Below, one piece after another: positions 43,530-54,509 of a DNA stretch of 64,000 nt. The notes under the pieces were generated by a model that saw only the letters and a program-made list of their open reading frames with translations, was not told the origin of the DNA and did no database searches. Source of the DNA: Bicyclus anynana (taxonomy: Eukaryota > Arthropoda > Insecta > Lepidoptera > Nymphalidae). The DNA lies in NCBI RefSeq assembly GCF_947172395.1, contig NC_069094.1, forward strand, positions 2,440,501 through 2,504,500, given 5' to 3'. The translations under genes were made by a program, and so were the position numbers. Position 1 is the first letter of the stretch; every line of letters begins with the position of its first letter.

Positions 43530-43915
43530 AATTAAGAAGTACCTATAATCTTGAAGCAGATTGGACAAATTGAAAACATGGTTATAATCAGCTAAAAGGT
43601 AAATAAGAATTGATCGTTACAATATTAAAACAACATTATGTTTGTCCATTGTTAACGCCAAAATGTGGCTTGTTGATAGTGCGGTCGAGGCCTATAATAT
43701 GATAGTGCGGACTTGACCTTATAATCAATACATTATCTGTGAACATTACTGTTTTATATTGTTTTATCTATATTGTCTATGAAAATTCTGTATATAAAGA
43801 CAAAATTAAATTATAACGGACACTCCGCTGTAAAAATTCAAAATAGTCGTTTTTCTTCTCACCTTTTGTGATCCTGCAAATATTAAAAGAGATCCTGTAG
43901 TCAGGATCTCATTGT
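43530..43915. other. AT-rich stretch without recognised features
   Basis: No coding frame or repeat family was recognised. Confidence 0.45.
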
Positions 43916-44017
43916 GTAGATTTCCATAATTTACATCCATTATTTCAGAATTAGGTACCTACATAGAGAATCGAGGTGTAATCTACTACGTAAAGAAGAA
44001 AAGTAAAGGAAAACACC

Positions 44018-44371
44018 TTGGCATTGGTAAATATAGACAAAGCATCCGATAGTATAGGAACCCAAGGAAGGATTTTAGAATTCACTCTAGCGCGGGTGCA
44101 ATACAGGGAGCGTCGACTCACTTTAGTTTGCGGCAAAAAAGATTATCACATTAGTTTAGGAAATGTTATCTTGTTTAGTTTATTACATTATAGCTATTTT
44201 GATCAAAAAATTAGTCGGAAAGGAGATGTCAAAAAACTGTTTTTAGACGCGATTTTTCCAATATGGCGGCGCGAGCAGCGAATATATGCGGTGGCTAAGT
44301 TGAAATTCACAAAGGGCACATTGAAATCTATAAGATTACTAATTTTTAATACTTCCGTAAATCTCTAGGTA
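44018..44371 (+). other. Unassigned 117-codon open frame
   Basis: The frame encodes a basic, charged product ('GRILEFTLARVQYRERRLTL', 'FPIWRREQRIYAVAKLKF'). It is longer than most chance frames here. No homologue or domain is recognised, there is no repeat copy elsewhere in the window, and no splice or promoter signal was assessed. It may be an exon, an old element or chance. Confidence 0.25.
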
Positions 44372-44490
44372 AAACTACCAAATGATTGTACTAAATAGTT
44401 TCTGACGACTTCGGCAAATCCAATTACAAGTAAAAATTCTTTTTCTTGTGTTTAAACTCCTACTACGGTAGACGTCCGTTCTTTGCGACC

Positions 44491-44621
44491 GCGACCTGCG
44501 ACCGCGCGATCCACTGCATATGGAGCACTAAACAAAAGTGGTCGCGCGACGTGGTCTCGGGCTTTGTTTAGTGTTCCATATAAATTCATACTAAGCAGTG
44601 GGTCGCGCGGTCGCAGGTCGC
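44491..44621. mobile_element. GC-rich long fold-back
   Basis: The outer arms 44491-44517 (begin GCGACCTGCGACCGCGCGA) and 44595-44621 pair with one mismatch in 27. The inner arms 44518-44536 and 44563-44581 pair with one mismatch in 19. A 13-base bulge (44582-44594) sits on the right side only, and the loop 44537-44562 is itself GC-rich ('gtggtcgcgcgacg'). No target duplication identified; fold-back/MITE-like. Confidence 0.75.
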
Positions 44622-44963
44622 TACCTTATGCAACAGTATGCTACCTTAAAGATTTTCTAACCGCTGAAAACGAAAATAGTAAGTAACTAACCTTCTGAAT
44701 TCTTTAATATTTTTTTATTATCAGCTAATCTACTAACAAAGAAGTCGCGATGCTCGAGTGAGTACCTACACCTTTATCTTCATGGGCTCTCGTACCAGTA
44801 TGCACGGCAGCTATCAGCTACAATAAAGCGCGGTTGTTAATCTTGCTTCGACTGCGACCACTTTATTAGACATCGGGACGTTGTATAGAGATATACACTT
44901 TGAAGGAAGAGTTTACATCGGCTTTGCTTACTAGAAATGGTTATTGATTGTTTTTAATTTAAA

Positions 44964-45235
44964 CTAGCGACGCCCACGACTTCGTCCGCGTGGAAATCAA
45001 TGTAAACTTTCAAGCCCTATTTCACCACTTTAGAGGTTTCATTTTAAAAAAAAAATCATATTTTATTGTACTTCGTATTTTTTTATGATTTATAAAAAAA
45101 TTTAAAACTGTAACTCTAAAAATGGAGGACTTTCCATACAAACTTTCAACCCCCTATTTTACCCCCTTCTTATTTTATTTTCGTAATAAAAAGTATCTTA
45201 TAACCTTCTACGTATTATGGTTTTAAATCGTGCCC
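44964..45235 (-). mobile_element. Helitron-like element
   Basis: Antisense: CTAG at 44964-44967, 'cgcccacgacttcgtccgcg', 'tcaatgtaaactttcaagcc', and downstream 'tttcaaccccctattttacc'. It belongs to the 33880-34111 subfamily, without the G-rich minisatellite. Confidence 0.75.
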
Positions 45236-45279
45236 AGTTTTATTTGAATTTATTCAGAATTTTCAAAAATTTTCAAAAT

Positions 45280-45315
45280 ATCTTCAATGTACAGAATGTA
45301 CAAAATGTACAGAAT
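45280..45315 (+). repeat. Short tandem repeat (AATGTACA-)
   Basis: 'aatgtacagaatgtacaaaa' followed by 'tgtacagaatt' gives about three imperfect units of 10 bases. Confidence 0.75.
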
Positions 45316-45476
45316 TCGTATTATAATGGCGCTGGCGTCCGTTATGCCACGGTAACGTTTGGTGTTACAAATGGTATAAGTAAAATCTCAAATTGCGAAT
45401 AAATGTATAGAATTGGACCAGTTTTTTTAATAGTACCATTATATATAAGTATAGATATATAGATTTTTATTTAGAC

Positions 45477-45800
45477 AGCAGCCCAGTGGGTATGACATGA
45501 TCTCTGCCTTCGATTCGAAGAGCGTAGGGTCGAATCCGGTCCAGCTAGGCTATTCTGCAATGAAATTTTTATAACTCGCAAATGCGAGTTTCGAATTCAC
45601 CACTGTCTCCCTCTCTTTAACACGATACTATAAAATGAGAAAGATAATAATGTGTGTGCATTTTAAGAAATTAAATATCACGTGTGTCAAACGGTGAAGG
45701 AAAAATATCGTGAGGAGACCTGCATCAGCATTTGTCCTAACACTTCTCGATCTGAGAGGAGACTCGTGCTGAACAGTGAGCCGAATATGGGTTGTTACTG
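45477..45800 (+). repeat. SINE-2, near full length with insertion
   Basis: The head is 'agcagcccagtgggtatgac' with a B-box-like 'gggtcgaatccgg'. It is followed by about 110 extra bases (45545-45655), then the normal body ('gtgtgtgcattttaagaaat', 'gagccgaatatgggttgtta') and tail. Confidence 0.8.
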
Positions 45801-46174
45801 ATGATGTGCCATCATTAACAACCCCTGTAGCTCGGGGGTCCCGTAATATTGATACGGCGTAAGCTACGCTCCTAGTAAGAAAGTTTTATAAAAAGCTTAA
45901 TAATTACTTTTTAAAGTTGCACAATGTAAAAGTTTTAATATTTTTTATCAAGTAAAGCATTTTGTTCTGAACACAAACTTTAGAAACGCTTTATAAACAT
46001 ATCATTTCCAAGTTTGTTTTCAGTTCCAGTTGGGAGCGACTCTGTGGGACCGCTTAAACTTACAACAGCTGAATTTATGGGGGCACTTTAGTTCGCGCCG
46101 CGCATACCTGCGGTGCCTGCGAAGAGGTGTCTAACTTAGGCAACGGTGTGCATACTGTACTTTGAACAAGCTGA

Positions 46175-46345
46175 CGCCCCGCGGTTTTACCCACGTAGTT
46201 CCCGTTCCTGTGAGAATATGGGAACCAAATATAACCTATGACACTCACAAGTAACGTGGCTTTCTAGTGGTAAAAGAATTTTCATAATCGGTGTAGTAGT
46301 TCCAGAGGTTAGCCCTACAATACCATAAATTTTCCTCTTTATAAT
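46175..46345 (-). mobile_element. Helitron-like element, end lost
   Basis: 'agctgacgccccgcggtttt' and 'acccacgtagttcccg', 'gtagtagttccagaggttag'. The tip reads 'aagctgacg', so CTAG is mutated. Confidence 0.7.
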
Positions 46346-46354
46346 TCTATCATT

Positions 46355-46636
46355 TAGCTTTTATTCCTTTTTTAATAATTTTTAACAATGTTAATAATAC
46401 AAAACACTATCAAAAATTAAAAGAAAAAACTAACTCCCCCGCTGTGATTTTGAGCATTTGAGTGCCGAAGCAACCGGTGGTCTGGGCTCCAGAGCGAGAA
46501 ACCTCCTCACAATTGCCGTCTCAAGAATTGCCTTCTGTATCCGATCCTTGATCCACCAGTTAAGCGAAAGATTCTTGTGGTGTTGGTCGAAGCTTTTCGC
46601 TTTATGACTGAAACAACTATCGAAACAATAATACAT
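46355..46636 (-). mobile_element. Unassigned retroelement 3' end
   Basis: Minus-strand frame (46430-46636) encodes 'HHKNLSLNWWIKDRIQKAIL', 'ETAIVRRFLALEPRPPVASA' and ends 'LKCSKSQRGS' at a stop. An AT-rich 3' untranslated part follows. The sequence recurs at 17045-17245. It is probably the C-terminal end of a retroelement protein; family not identified. Confidence 0.5.
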
Positions 46637-47333
46637 GACTTAACATTTTACATGATGGTAATCTCGTGAGCAAAGTCCTAAAATTCTGATACTTTTCCTT
46701 TTCAGCTTTAACCGGACTAGATCTTTATCATTAACATCGGATATTGATCTTTACAGATTAATTTTTACCCTAAGCCAGCCAACCCACATAAGAGCAACGT
46801 GGTAGATCCACAGAAACATATGTACAAGGTAGATATAAGCTAAATATTGTCTCTCCTTGGGGGAGGCCTGACAATTTAGTGGACTTGACACTTTAAGATA
46901 ATGATGACTATTATAAACACGGCTAAAACTCACGCAATACAACGCCGGAGTATGCTCAACTAGTTCCAAACGTAATCAGGCTCTTAATCATGAACTGGTT
47001 CTTGCAAAGCGGCACGATCCAAATAGATCAGTTTCGCCGTGTATCATAATAAATTAATATTAATTAAAAAAATATGACTCGTAGTTGGATATGGGAGGGG
47101 AAAATACAAAACAAAATACAAATAATACTTTTGTTATGGCTTAGCTAATCGTAGTAGCAAAGCTAAAGCTTAAAGCTCGATATGAAATTCTGTGAGAGCC
47201 AAAGCTCGTATCGGCGCTGTCATATCTCGCATGAAGTTGTATGGCAAAGTTTCGCAGCGTATAGTCGGGTGCTTTGAGGAGCTTATACCGGACGTCAACT
47301 TTGCGATGCCAATGTATAAAGCCACTAGCTGAC

Positions 47334-47517
47334 GGCGCGCGGTTTCACTCGCGTGGTTTCCGCCCCCGTAAGAATACGAGGATAATATATAGCCTATAGC
47401 CTTCCTCGATAAATGAGAAATTCCTGAAAGAATTTTTCAAATCGGACTAGTAGTTCCTGAGATTAGCGCGTTCAATCGAACAAACAAACTCTTCGGCTTT
47501 ATAATATTAGTATAGAT
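47334..47517 (-). mobile_element. Helitron-like element, complete short copy
   Basis: Antisense: CTAG at 47334-47337, 'gacggcgcgcggtttcactc', 'gattagcgcgttcaatcgaa', 5' end 'atctatactaatattataaa' read on the minus strand. Confidence 0.85.
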
Positions 47518-47644
47518 TGAGTTGCAATGTTTCCTTCCTTTATAAATAGAAGATCAAGGATTTTTTGGAATCAAATTATCATTTTTCCAAAATCTTCGAA
47601 AAAGGTTTGGCAGAAAGGACATGAGTTTCTTACATTTACATACT

Positions 47645-47945
47645 TTTCATTATCATCATTATCAACCATATTCGCTCACTGCTGAGCTCGAGTCTCCTCT
47701 CAGAATGACAGAGGTTAGGCCAATAGGCCACCACGCTGGCCCAATGCGGACTGGCAGACTTCACACGAATTTTGGTGTGCAGGTTTCCTCACGATGTTTT
47801 CTTTCATTATCAGAGACACGTGATATTTAATTTCTTAAAATGCACATAACAGAAAAGTTAGAGGTGCATGCCCCGAACCGGATTCGAACCTACGCCCTCC
47901 AGAATCGGAGGCAGAGGTCATATCCACTGGGCTATCACGGCTCTA
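47645..47945 (-). repeat. SINE-2 copy
   Basis: Reverse strand: 'atcatcattatcaaccatat', 'actgctgagctcgagtctcc', B box as 'ggattcgaacctacg', head 'tgggctatcacggctc'. About 30 bases of the middle ('acgcagagaattaag') are missing. Confidence 0.9.
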
Positions 47946-47992
47946 CATACTTTTATTACGGTTAAATTATAAATCTTCGGTGAACTTCTTAA

Positions 47993-48335
47993 TATATACA
48001 AACTAATATTATAAAGAGATAACATTTGGTTTTTTAACCCTCGATGAAAAAGAGGGGTGTTTTTTTAAACAGTTTCACGTTTTTATCTGTCTGTCTGTGT
48101 GTCTGTCTGTGTCTCAGTCTGTATGTGGCACCATAGCTCCCGAACGGATGAAGCAATTTCAATTTAGTTTTTTTTGTATTAAAGGTGACTTACGGGCGAG
48201 TGTTCTTAGACGTATTTGATGATAATCGGTTGAGCCGTTTAAAAGTTGTGGGGGGTCAGAGTGGGGAAGAACAACCGAATGACTCCAAATATACTCGAGT
48301 GGGGTCTTAAATGAAAGCGCACTGAAAGAGAATAT
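47993..48335 (+). repeat. Dispersed repeat with 'aaagaggggtgttt' block
   Basis: 'tttttaaccctcgatgaaaa', 'agaggggtgttt', '(TCTG)n' and 'gcaccatagctcccgaacgg', 'ataatcggttgagccgttta'. I recognise the general layout from insect genomes as a common interspersed repeat, but cannot name the class. There is one copy here. A TCTG tandem run lies at about 48097-48123. Confidence 0.55.
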
Positions 48336-48339
48336 TGAT

Positions 48340-49020
48340 GACTAATTGATCAAGAGTGTAATTAATAATTTCACAACATTTGGATATTTTTCAAAATATT
48401 AAATATAGTTTTTTTTTTGTTCGTTTGTACGTAAAGACTTCGAAACTATTGGACTCTTCCAAGTAAGCACGCTTTCTTCTCAGACTGTATAAACACTTAA
48501 CATCAGGTGTGATCGGAGTTGGATGCATAGTTTGTATTATACCTATATAGTATGTAAGACTTAGAGTCGTCACAATACGATAAAATATTTAAATTGAAAA
48601 CGTACACTTTTGAAGAGGATTAAGTCTGAAATGAAACTTAATTAACATTCACGACATTAGAAAGGAGTTAATTAAATTTACTTTTTTATACTTTTGTTCC
48701 CTGTTAAAGAAAATCATTATCATAAAGCATAAAGTTCTGAAGTGAATTAAAAGTTGGCTTTTTCTTTTAAAAGTAAGTAATTTAATTCCTTGCCGCCGGC
48801 ATGGAAGTGTTGCCGACTTAATGTATTATGTTTTTATAACGTTGTAACTTTCACTTTGATTATTACTTCTGGCTTTGGATTTAACCAGCCGTGGATCTGT
48901 TACTAACAGTTGTAAGGCCCCGGGCAGTGGAGCTTTGCAAGAGGAAAACAATCTCTGTAAAATGTCTTTTCCATATTTTTTACTGTAGATATTATGTGAC
49001 TTGTTGATCCAATGATTAGG
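48340..49020. other. AT-rich stretch, mostly featureless
   Basis: Only a weak SINE-tail-like block near 48490-48530 ('acatcaggtgtgatc') was seen. Confidence 0.4.
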
Positions 49021-49027
49021 TTATAGT

Positions 49028-49165
49028 ATAGGAGCCGAAGAGGGGATTTTTGTAGTTACTTGAACGTGGACAGATGAACATACGGGAGTTTAAATACTCG
49101 TACTTTATACGTTATTAAGTACCTTCACCAAGAATGAACCTTTAATATTGGTGGGTAAGTTTAGA
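49028..49165 (+). repeat. Dispersed repeat, pair with 3570-3694
   Basis: 'ggagccgaagaggggatttt', 'gtagttacttgaacgtgg' and 'taatattggtgggtaag' match the reverse complement of the 3.6 kb copy over its whole length. Confidence 0.75.
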
Positions 49166-49644
49166 TCAATCACAGAAACAAACAAAAACTTGCAAAAGTT
49201 TATCATGAATAGATAATAATTTATTTATTTTGCTATCATCTGCAAAAAGCGAAACTCTACAACGTGCAATTGCACCATCACATCCAATTATAACCAAATA
49301 GATAAGTTAATACCTAAAAGGTGTGCATTTCAAAAATCTAACGATTTGAATATTGCGTAAAGGAATGGGAGGGTTCTTATAACAAAATAGAACCCTTGTA
49401 TTTCTATTCTGGAGCCACACGCTTGGTTATTTTTTTTTTAATTTGAAGAAAATAATCGCTAATATTCCCTGACGATTTCAGTAAGCCGAAGTAATAAAAA
49501 TTATCTTTAAATATTAGTAGTATTTTTCACCGCCGCATGAAAATTAAAAAGTATGTTTTAACCATTTATTCTTCCTTTTATCTAATTTACTAAATATAAT
49601 GGGTCCCTACGCTTTAACAACTGCAAATTAAGCATCCCGACTCC

Positions 49645-49705
49645 CTTACTATGACGCTTCAGATCACGAGGTCGTGAGTTCGAGTCCTGGGTCAAGCTTT
49701 AGGTT
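49645..49705 (+). repeat. tRNA-like SINE head fragment
   Basis: 'gatcacgaggtcgtgagttc' and 'gagtcctgggtcaagc' contain a B-box-like motif. It is too incomplete to fold as a tRNA. Confidence 0.4.
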
Positions 49706-49832
49706 TAGAACATTGAGCTTTTCTTGCTTGCTTGAACTTGAGTAAGGCATTTCCAGAAAAAAAAACAGTTTAACGTAATACTTATTCTGTAAGAAGAATA
49801 AAATTACAATACTGTAAGAAGTTTATCAATTA

Positions 49833-50040
49833 CTAGCTGCCGCCGCGCAGTTTCACCTGCGTGGTTTTCGTTCCCGTAAGAATACGGGAATAATTTAAAG
49901 CCTATAGTCTTCTTTGGTATATGGGTATTCTAACACTGAAAGAATTTTTCAAATCGGACCACTAGTTCCTAAGATTAACGCGTGCTATCAAAAAAAAAAC
50001 AAACAAACAAACTCTTCAGCTTTATAATATTAATATAGAT
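49833..50040 (-). mobile_element. Helitron-like element, complete short copy
   Basis: Antisense: CTAG at 49833-49836, 'gccgcgcagtttcacctgcg', 'tcgttcccgtaagaatacgg', 5' block 'gctttataatattaatatag'. Confidence 0.85.
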
Positions 50041-50324
50041 ATAGATTTTACTATTCACATCATATTCTATCGACATTCAAATTTTATTATATTTTACATA
50101 GGAAGTAAATGGCCTGAAAACGTCAATAAACGTCAAATGTTATGATATGGGTCGCACCACGCTTGGAATTAATGTCACTTTTTATTAACTGTTCACCGGA
50201 TAATATTTTTGTAGCCAGGATACAAAAATAACTTTTGAATTTGTATAATTTTACCATTCTAAAAATAGCAGAATGTATAAAATATAACAGACATTTTACG
50301 TAGGACATAAATTACAAATTAAAT

Positions 50325-50500
50325 TCGTTTCGAGTACATAAGCTTAATTTACAAGCACTTTTGATATGTGCTTCGAAAAATGAAAGTTTCAGTAACTATA
50401 CAGGTTTCAAGATAAATTCCTAACTAGTAGAAGTGCCTGCAAGAATTTCAACAGTTTTATCTTTTAGTGGGCGAATACTAACAAAATGGCAAAACATTTT
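50325..50500 (-). mobile_element. CR1/Jockey-like LINE tail, decayed
   Basis: 'gagtacataagcttaattta', 'caagcacttttgatatg', 'gcctgcaagaatttcaacag' and 'ttttatcttttagtggg' follow the LINE tail order. Confidence 0.65.
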
Positions 50501-50509
50501 TACCTAATT

Positions 50510-51420
50510 AACAATAAAAAAAAATGCTATTTGCGCTTAAAACATCAGTATAAAAAAGCCGATCCGACAAAAAGTTTCGCAATAAATATTCCCACATAAA
50601 GTATTAAGTTTAGAGGAACTCTCTCGAAAGCCATAACTCACCGCTACATTAATATCCGTTTCCACAAGATTTAGTACAAAATTAATTAACTAAAATAGAC
50701 GGTATTATATTCTAAGCACATAAACTTGGCAATAATAGGGTCAAATACGGCATTCATACCGTAAGTGGCGTCTCGTGTATAAGTACGGGATACGGGTTGG
50801 CTTTGTAGTACAAGAGCCACCCGTACTAAGTCAAATATACAGCAAAATGGGTAGATACATTGCACGAGTAGGTATAGGCGTATATTGAGGGGGGGGGGAC
50901 CCCCACCCTAGAATAATATTATGATACTAATAATATACTTGATGTTGGGGGCCAGGCCCACCCTAGGAAATAATCCTAGTTACGCCAATGCATTTAAGAT
51001 TTTAAAATATTAGATATGTGCCTACGAAATCACCGCAAAAAGTGATCTAAATTTAGCTACTCCACTGATCGCACACTGATTGCACAATTTTGTATTCAAT
51101 TACATTACACTTCCTGAACACACAACTTGACATTGTAGACAATAATTAGGTATTATTTGTTTAAATATTTTTCGTTGTTTACTATGATGCGACTAAATAA
51201 AATTAAGGCAATTAGCTACCTCTGTTCGCCTAAGTTTCAACGCGCTAATAATATATCAAATAGTATAAAATGTATAATTTTTGAGTACCGGAATAGGTCA
51301 ATTTGTGAGTATTGCTTATTGTAGCTATCTGTAACTCTGGTTAATTACCGAGTTCTTAGTGAAGATTTTCCTTTTATGTGACACTTGAAATAACGTCTTT
51401 ACGTTATAATATAAGTATAG
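50510..51420. other. Stretch without recognised features
   Basis: It contains a G-run followed by C-runs at 50888-50904 and a block near 50641-50703 ('ccgctacattaatatccg') that resembles 36911-36955. No coding signal. Confidence 0.4.
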
Positions 51421-51426
51421 AATAAA

Positions 51427-51722
51427 AGAGCCGTGATAGCCTAGTGGATATGACCTCTGCCTCCGATTCCGGAGGCTGTGGGTTGGAATCCGGTCCGGGG
51501 CATGCACCTCCAACTTTTCAGTTGTGTGTGCATTTTAAGAAATTCAATATCACGTGTCTCAAACGGTGAAGGAAACCTGCATACCAGAGAATTTCTTAAT
51601 TCTCTGCGTGTGTGAAGTCTGCCAATCCGCATTGGGCCAGCGTGGTGGACTATTGGCCTAACCCCTCTCATTCTGAGAGGAGACTCAAGTTCAGCAGTGA
51701 GCCGTATATGGGTTGATAATGT
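51427..51722 (+). repeat. SINE-2, reference-quality copy
   Basis: The head 'agccgtgatagcctagtgg' has the B-box variant 'gggttggaatccgg' (normally ggttcgaatcc). The body has 'catgcacctccaacttttca', 'aatatcacgtgtctcaaacg', 'ttctctgcgtgtgtgaagtc', 'attctgagaggagactcaag' and ends 'tatgggttgataatg'. It is non-coding. The minus-strand 120-codon frame is a shadow. Confidence 0.92.
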
Positions 51723-52125
51723 GTAATAGAATAAAAAATGTTTGCTACTAGATAGTATACCGAAATGGTACGCTAGCTCTTGGTCTAGTTCGCCAGGCCG
51801 CACAATTTAACTTGTCTATGCCACGTCACTCCCCCTTAGTGTTTGGACGTGTCTGAAATTGACCGTAAATATAGTCGCTGGTTTAATTTCCTTACGAGCT
51901 TAATTGGTCCCATCTCTCTGCAACCCTATGTACATAAATAATCCATTTGTTTGACAGGAAAAGAGGTATCTAGCGTATTAACCGACGAGTAAAGAACAAG
52001 GATATAACATAATATAGTGCGAGAAACATACGTAAGTATTGTAAGTATAAACATTTAGCTCAAACCTGTAAGTAATTACTATAAACCTATACATAAAAAA
52101 CACAAAAATATCCTACTTCCTACTT

Positions 52126-52342
52126 CCTACTAATATTATAAAGGCGAAAGTTTGTGTGTGTGTAAGTATGTTTGTTCCTCTATTACGCTGCGGCTACTGA
52201 AGCGATTTGGCTGAAATTTGGAATGGAAATAGATTTTACTCTGGATTAATACATAGGCTTTTCATCCCGGAAAAACCCAAGGTTTCCCGCAGGATATGTG
52301 AAAACTGATTTCCACGCGGACGAAGTTGCGGACGTCCGCTAG
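52126..52342 (+). mobile_element. Helitron-like element, complete short copy
   Basis: 'tcctactaatattataaagg', 'cgaaagtttgtgtgtg', 'ctactgaagcgatttggctg', 'cataggcttttcatcccgga' and 'ccacgcggacgaagttgcgg', ending 'cgtccg' plus CTAG (52339-52342). The stem GCGGACG/CGTCCGC lies next to the end. Reference copy of its subfamily. Confidence 0.88.
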
Positions 52343-52352
52343 TAATAATATC

Positions 52353-52678
52353 AAAATCAAAATCAAAATCAAAAATCATTTATTTCAAGTAGGCTCAGTT
52401 TACAAGCACTTTTGACACGTCAGTTGACTATTTGTAAAGACTCTACCACCGGTTCAGAAGGTAGGTTCTGCTGAGAAGATACCGGCAAGAAACTCAAAGA
52501 AAGAAAGTTGCTCTTTTGAAAAAGTCATACAGTATTATAATTTTCAATTGATAACAATTACAATTTCTTATAGTTTGATTTCCTGTGTGAAGGTGGAAGC
52601 TGATCCAATGGCCTCCAAGCGCTTTTATCTTTAAGGAACTCATCAATGTTGTAGTAACCTCGACTAAGTAAATACAAT
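52353..52678 (-). mobile_element. CR1/Jockey-like LINE 3' end
   Basis: Tail array 'aatcaaaatcaaaatcaaaa' at 52353-52376, then 'atttatttcaagtaggctca' and the antisense coding end ('YYNIDEFLKDKSAWRPLDQL' on the minus strand). It sits directly after the Helitron at 52126-52342. Confidence 0.85.
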
Positions 52679-52784
52679 AACATATTATAATACTCGTAAT
52701 ATTGAAGACTCTGTTTATGAATTTCAAAATAACTATGTTTTCTCAAGTGCGCTGTCACATAAATGATAACTAAGATACATGTAT

Positions 52785-52868
52785 TTCTTGAGATTTTTGT
52801 CTGTCTGTACGACTTAATCTCTGGAACGTCTGAGTTTCACGCGGACGAAGTCGGGGGCGTCTGTTAGT
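52785..52868 (+). mobile_element. Helitron-like 3' end
   Basis: 'ctggaacgtctgagtttcac' and 'gcggacgaagtcgggggcgt', then 'ctgttagt', a mutated CTAG end. Confidence 0.65.
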
Positions 52869-52949
52869 ATTCATATAAACTTCATGCTACATTTTTGTAA
52901 ACAAATTTACATTTGATAGTATATTTGGATTTGGATAGAGTGGTAAAAG

Positions 52950-53205
52950 AAGTCATTATCAATCCATATGTGGCTCACTGCAGAGCTCGAGTTTCCTTTC
53001 AGAATGAGAGGGGTTAGGCTAATAGTCCACCATGCTGGTCCAATGAGGATTGGCAGATTTCACACATGCAGAGTATTAAGAAAATTCTCTGGTATGCAGG
53101 TTTCCTCGTAATGTTTTTCCTTCACTGTTTGAGACACGTGATATTTAATTTCTTAATATTGGGATTCGGATCCACCACCCTCCGGGATCGGAAGCAGAGC
53201 TATGA
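52950..53205 (-). repeat. SINE-2 copy, partly deleted
   Basis: Reverse strand: 'cattatcaatccatatgtgg', 'gcagagctcgagtttccttt', 'gtttgagacacgtgatattt'. The 'tgcacacaactgaaaagttgg' block is missing before the head. Confidence 0.85.
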
Positions 53206-53209
53206 GTAG

Positions 53210-53940
53210 AAGGAGTACACACAAGAAAACCGTGTGATAATGTATTGGTTATGAACAATATAACATGTTCAAAAGTTTTTTTTTTAATATATCCTTCCAT
53301 TTTTTCAAACCGCTAAAGTTATTTAATACTTTTTGCTTATTTGCACTTTCCAAATAATCAAATTGCGTCCTCATACCTTGATGGTTTATTAAAAGATTGA
53401 AAAAAATACATACTCGTATTACAGCGTTATGTCAAAGAAAGCTGATAGATACAAAGATATTTAAACTTAGTGGCAAATCGGACAAAATATTAAAGGTACA
53501 TGAATTCATTAAAATTTATTATCCATCCACTACTAAACTAACTAAATGCGAAACCTCGCAAACGGGAATTGAACCCTACACATTTCGTATTTGAGTCCGG
53601 TCTCTTATCCCAAGCAATAATGGGTGTTTAAATAATATTCATCCGTCTTGTGGGTCCAATTTATTAAAAGGAAAAACTAAATTAAAAAATGAATAGTATT
53701 ATTTTGAATAAGATTACATCAAGTAGGTACATTGATTGTATTATAATAATTAATTTTCTGTTGATAGTAACATCAAGTCACAAATTGTCAATTATCTTGA
53801 CTTGTCAAAAGATCATTGTCTAATACCTATTACAGAAAAAGTAACCGTGTAAATGTTAAATGAATTTGTTGTATAAAAACAAGGAATTTTGTAATAATTG
53901 CCTCATATTTACGAAAATATCATGCACAATAATATACTTT
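53210..53940. other. AT-rich stretch without recognised features
   Basis: A tRNA-like B-box motif on the minus strand ('gggttcaattcccg', about 53561-53574) is the only recognisable piece. Confidence 0.4.
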
Positions 53941-53949
53941 AGGCATACT

Positions 53950-54500
53950 TTCATTGGCATCTTCTTCTTCGTCTTTGTTTTCTCTTGACCGAGTGGTCGT
54001 GGTTGCAGCGATGACCGACACTTTCTGTGGAATGCTCCTCCAGTTTTGGCGATTGGCTGCGTTATGGGAACACTCCACCATGGATAATTGTGTAGCAGCC
54101 TTGACACAATCTGTCCAGCGGTTGGAGTGGGTTCATTGGCATCAGAGTTAGGTAATTCTCTTGTTGCATATTATAGAGTACCCGCAACGAACGACAATGC
54201 TTCCCAGGCAACACAAACACAAGTTACACAGCGTCTTCGTCGGCAAAGACGAGGTCCCCGATATCTGACGTCACCCAGACGTGGACTTTTTAACTCACGA
54301 ACTCGGGGGCGCCCGGACTGATACACTGAGGCCAAAACACCCTTCCCGAACGGCCCTCTAAGCCGAGGTCCAAGTCTCAGAGGAGACACCCTTAGGAAGT
54401 CGTTCCGCCCATCTACTTTGCTTCTGCCTTCGGGCCCCATCAGGCGATGCGTCTGCGCTCGCCCAAACCCCCTGGTGACGCCGCTGAGGTCCTATAAGGA
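53950..54500. repeat. GC-rich unassigned repeat region
   Basis: The sequence is GC-richer than its surroundings and has frames on both strands: plus 'RLRRQRRGPRYLTSPRRGLF' followed by 'NSRTRGRPD' and a stop, minus 54171-54440. The composition shift and abrupt ends suggest mobile-element sequence (perhaps a LINE), but no diagnostic domain is visible. Confidence 0.4.
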
Positions 54501-54509
54501 GCCTGCAAC

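Noticed and set aside
51441..51803. A 120-codon protein-coding gene on the minus strand
   Set aside because: Its whole length up to about 51720 is the antisense of a SINE-2 copy.
53954..54440. Host exon in a GC-rich island
   Set aside because: No conserved domain or splice structure was seen, and the abrupt composition change fits an old mobile element better. It was left as an unassigned repeat region.
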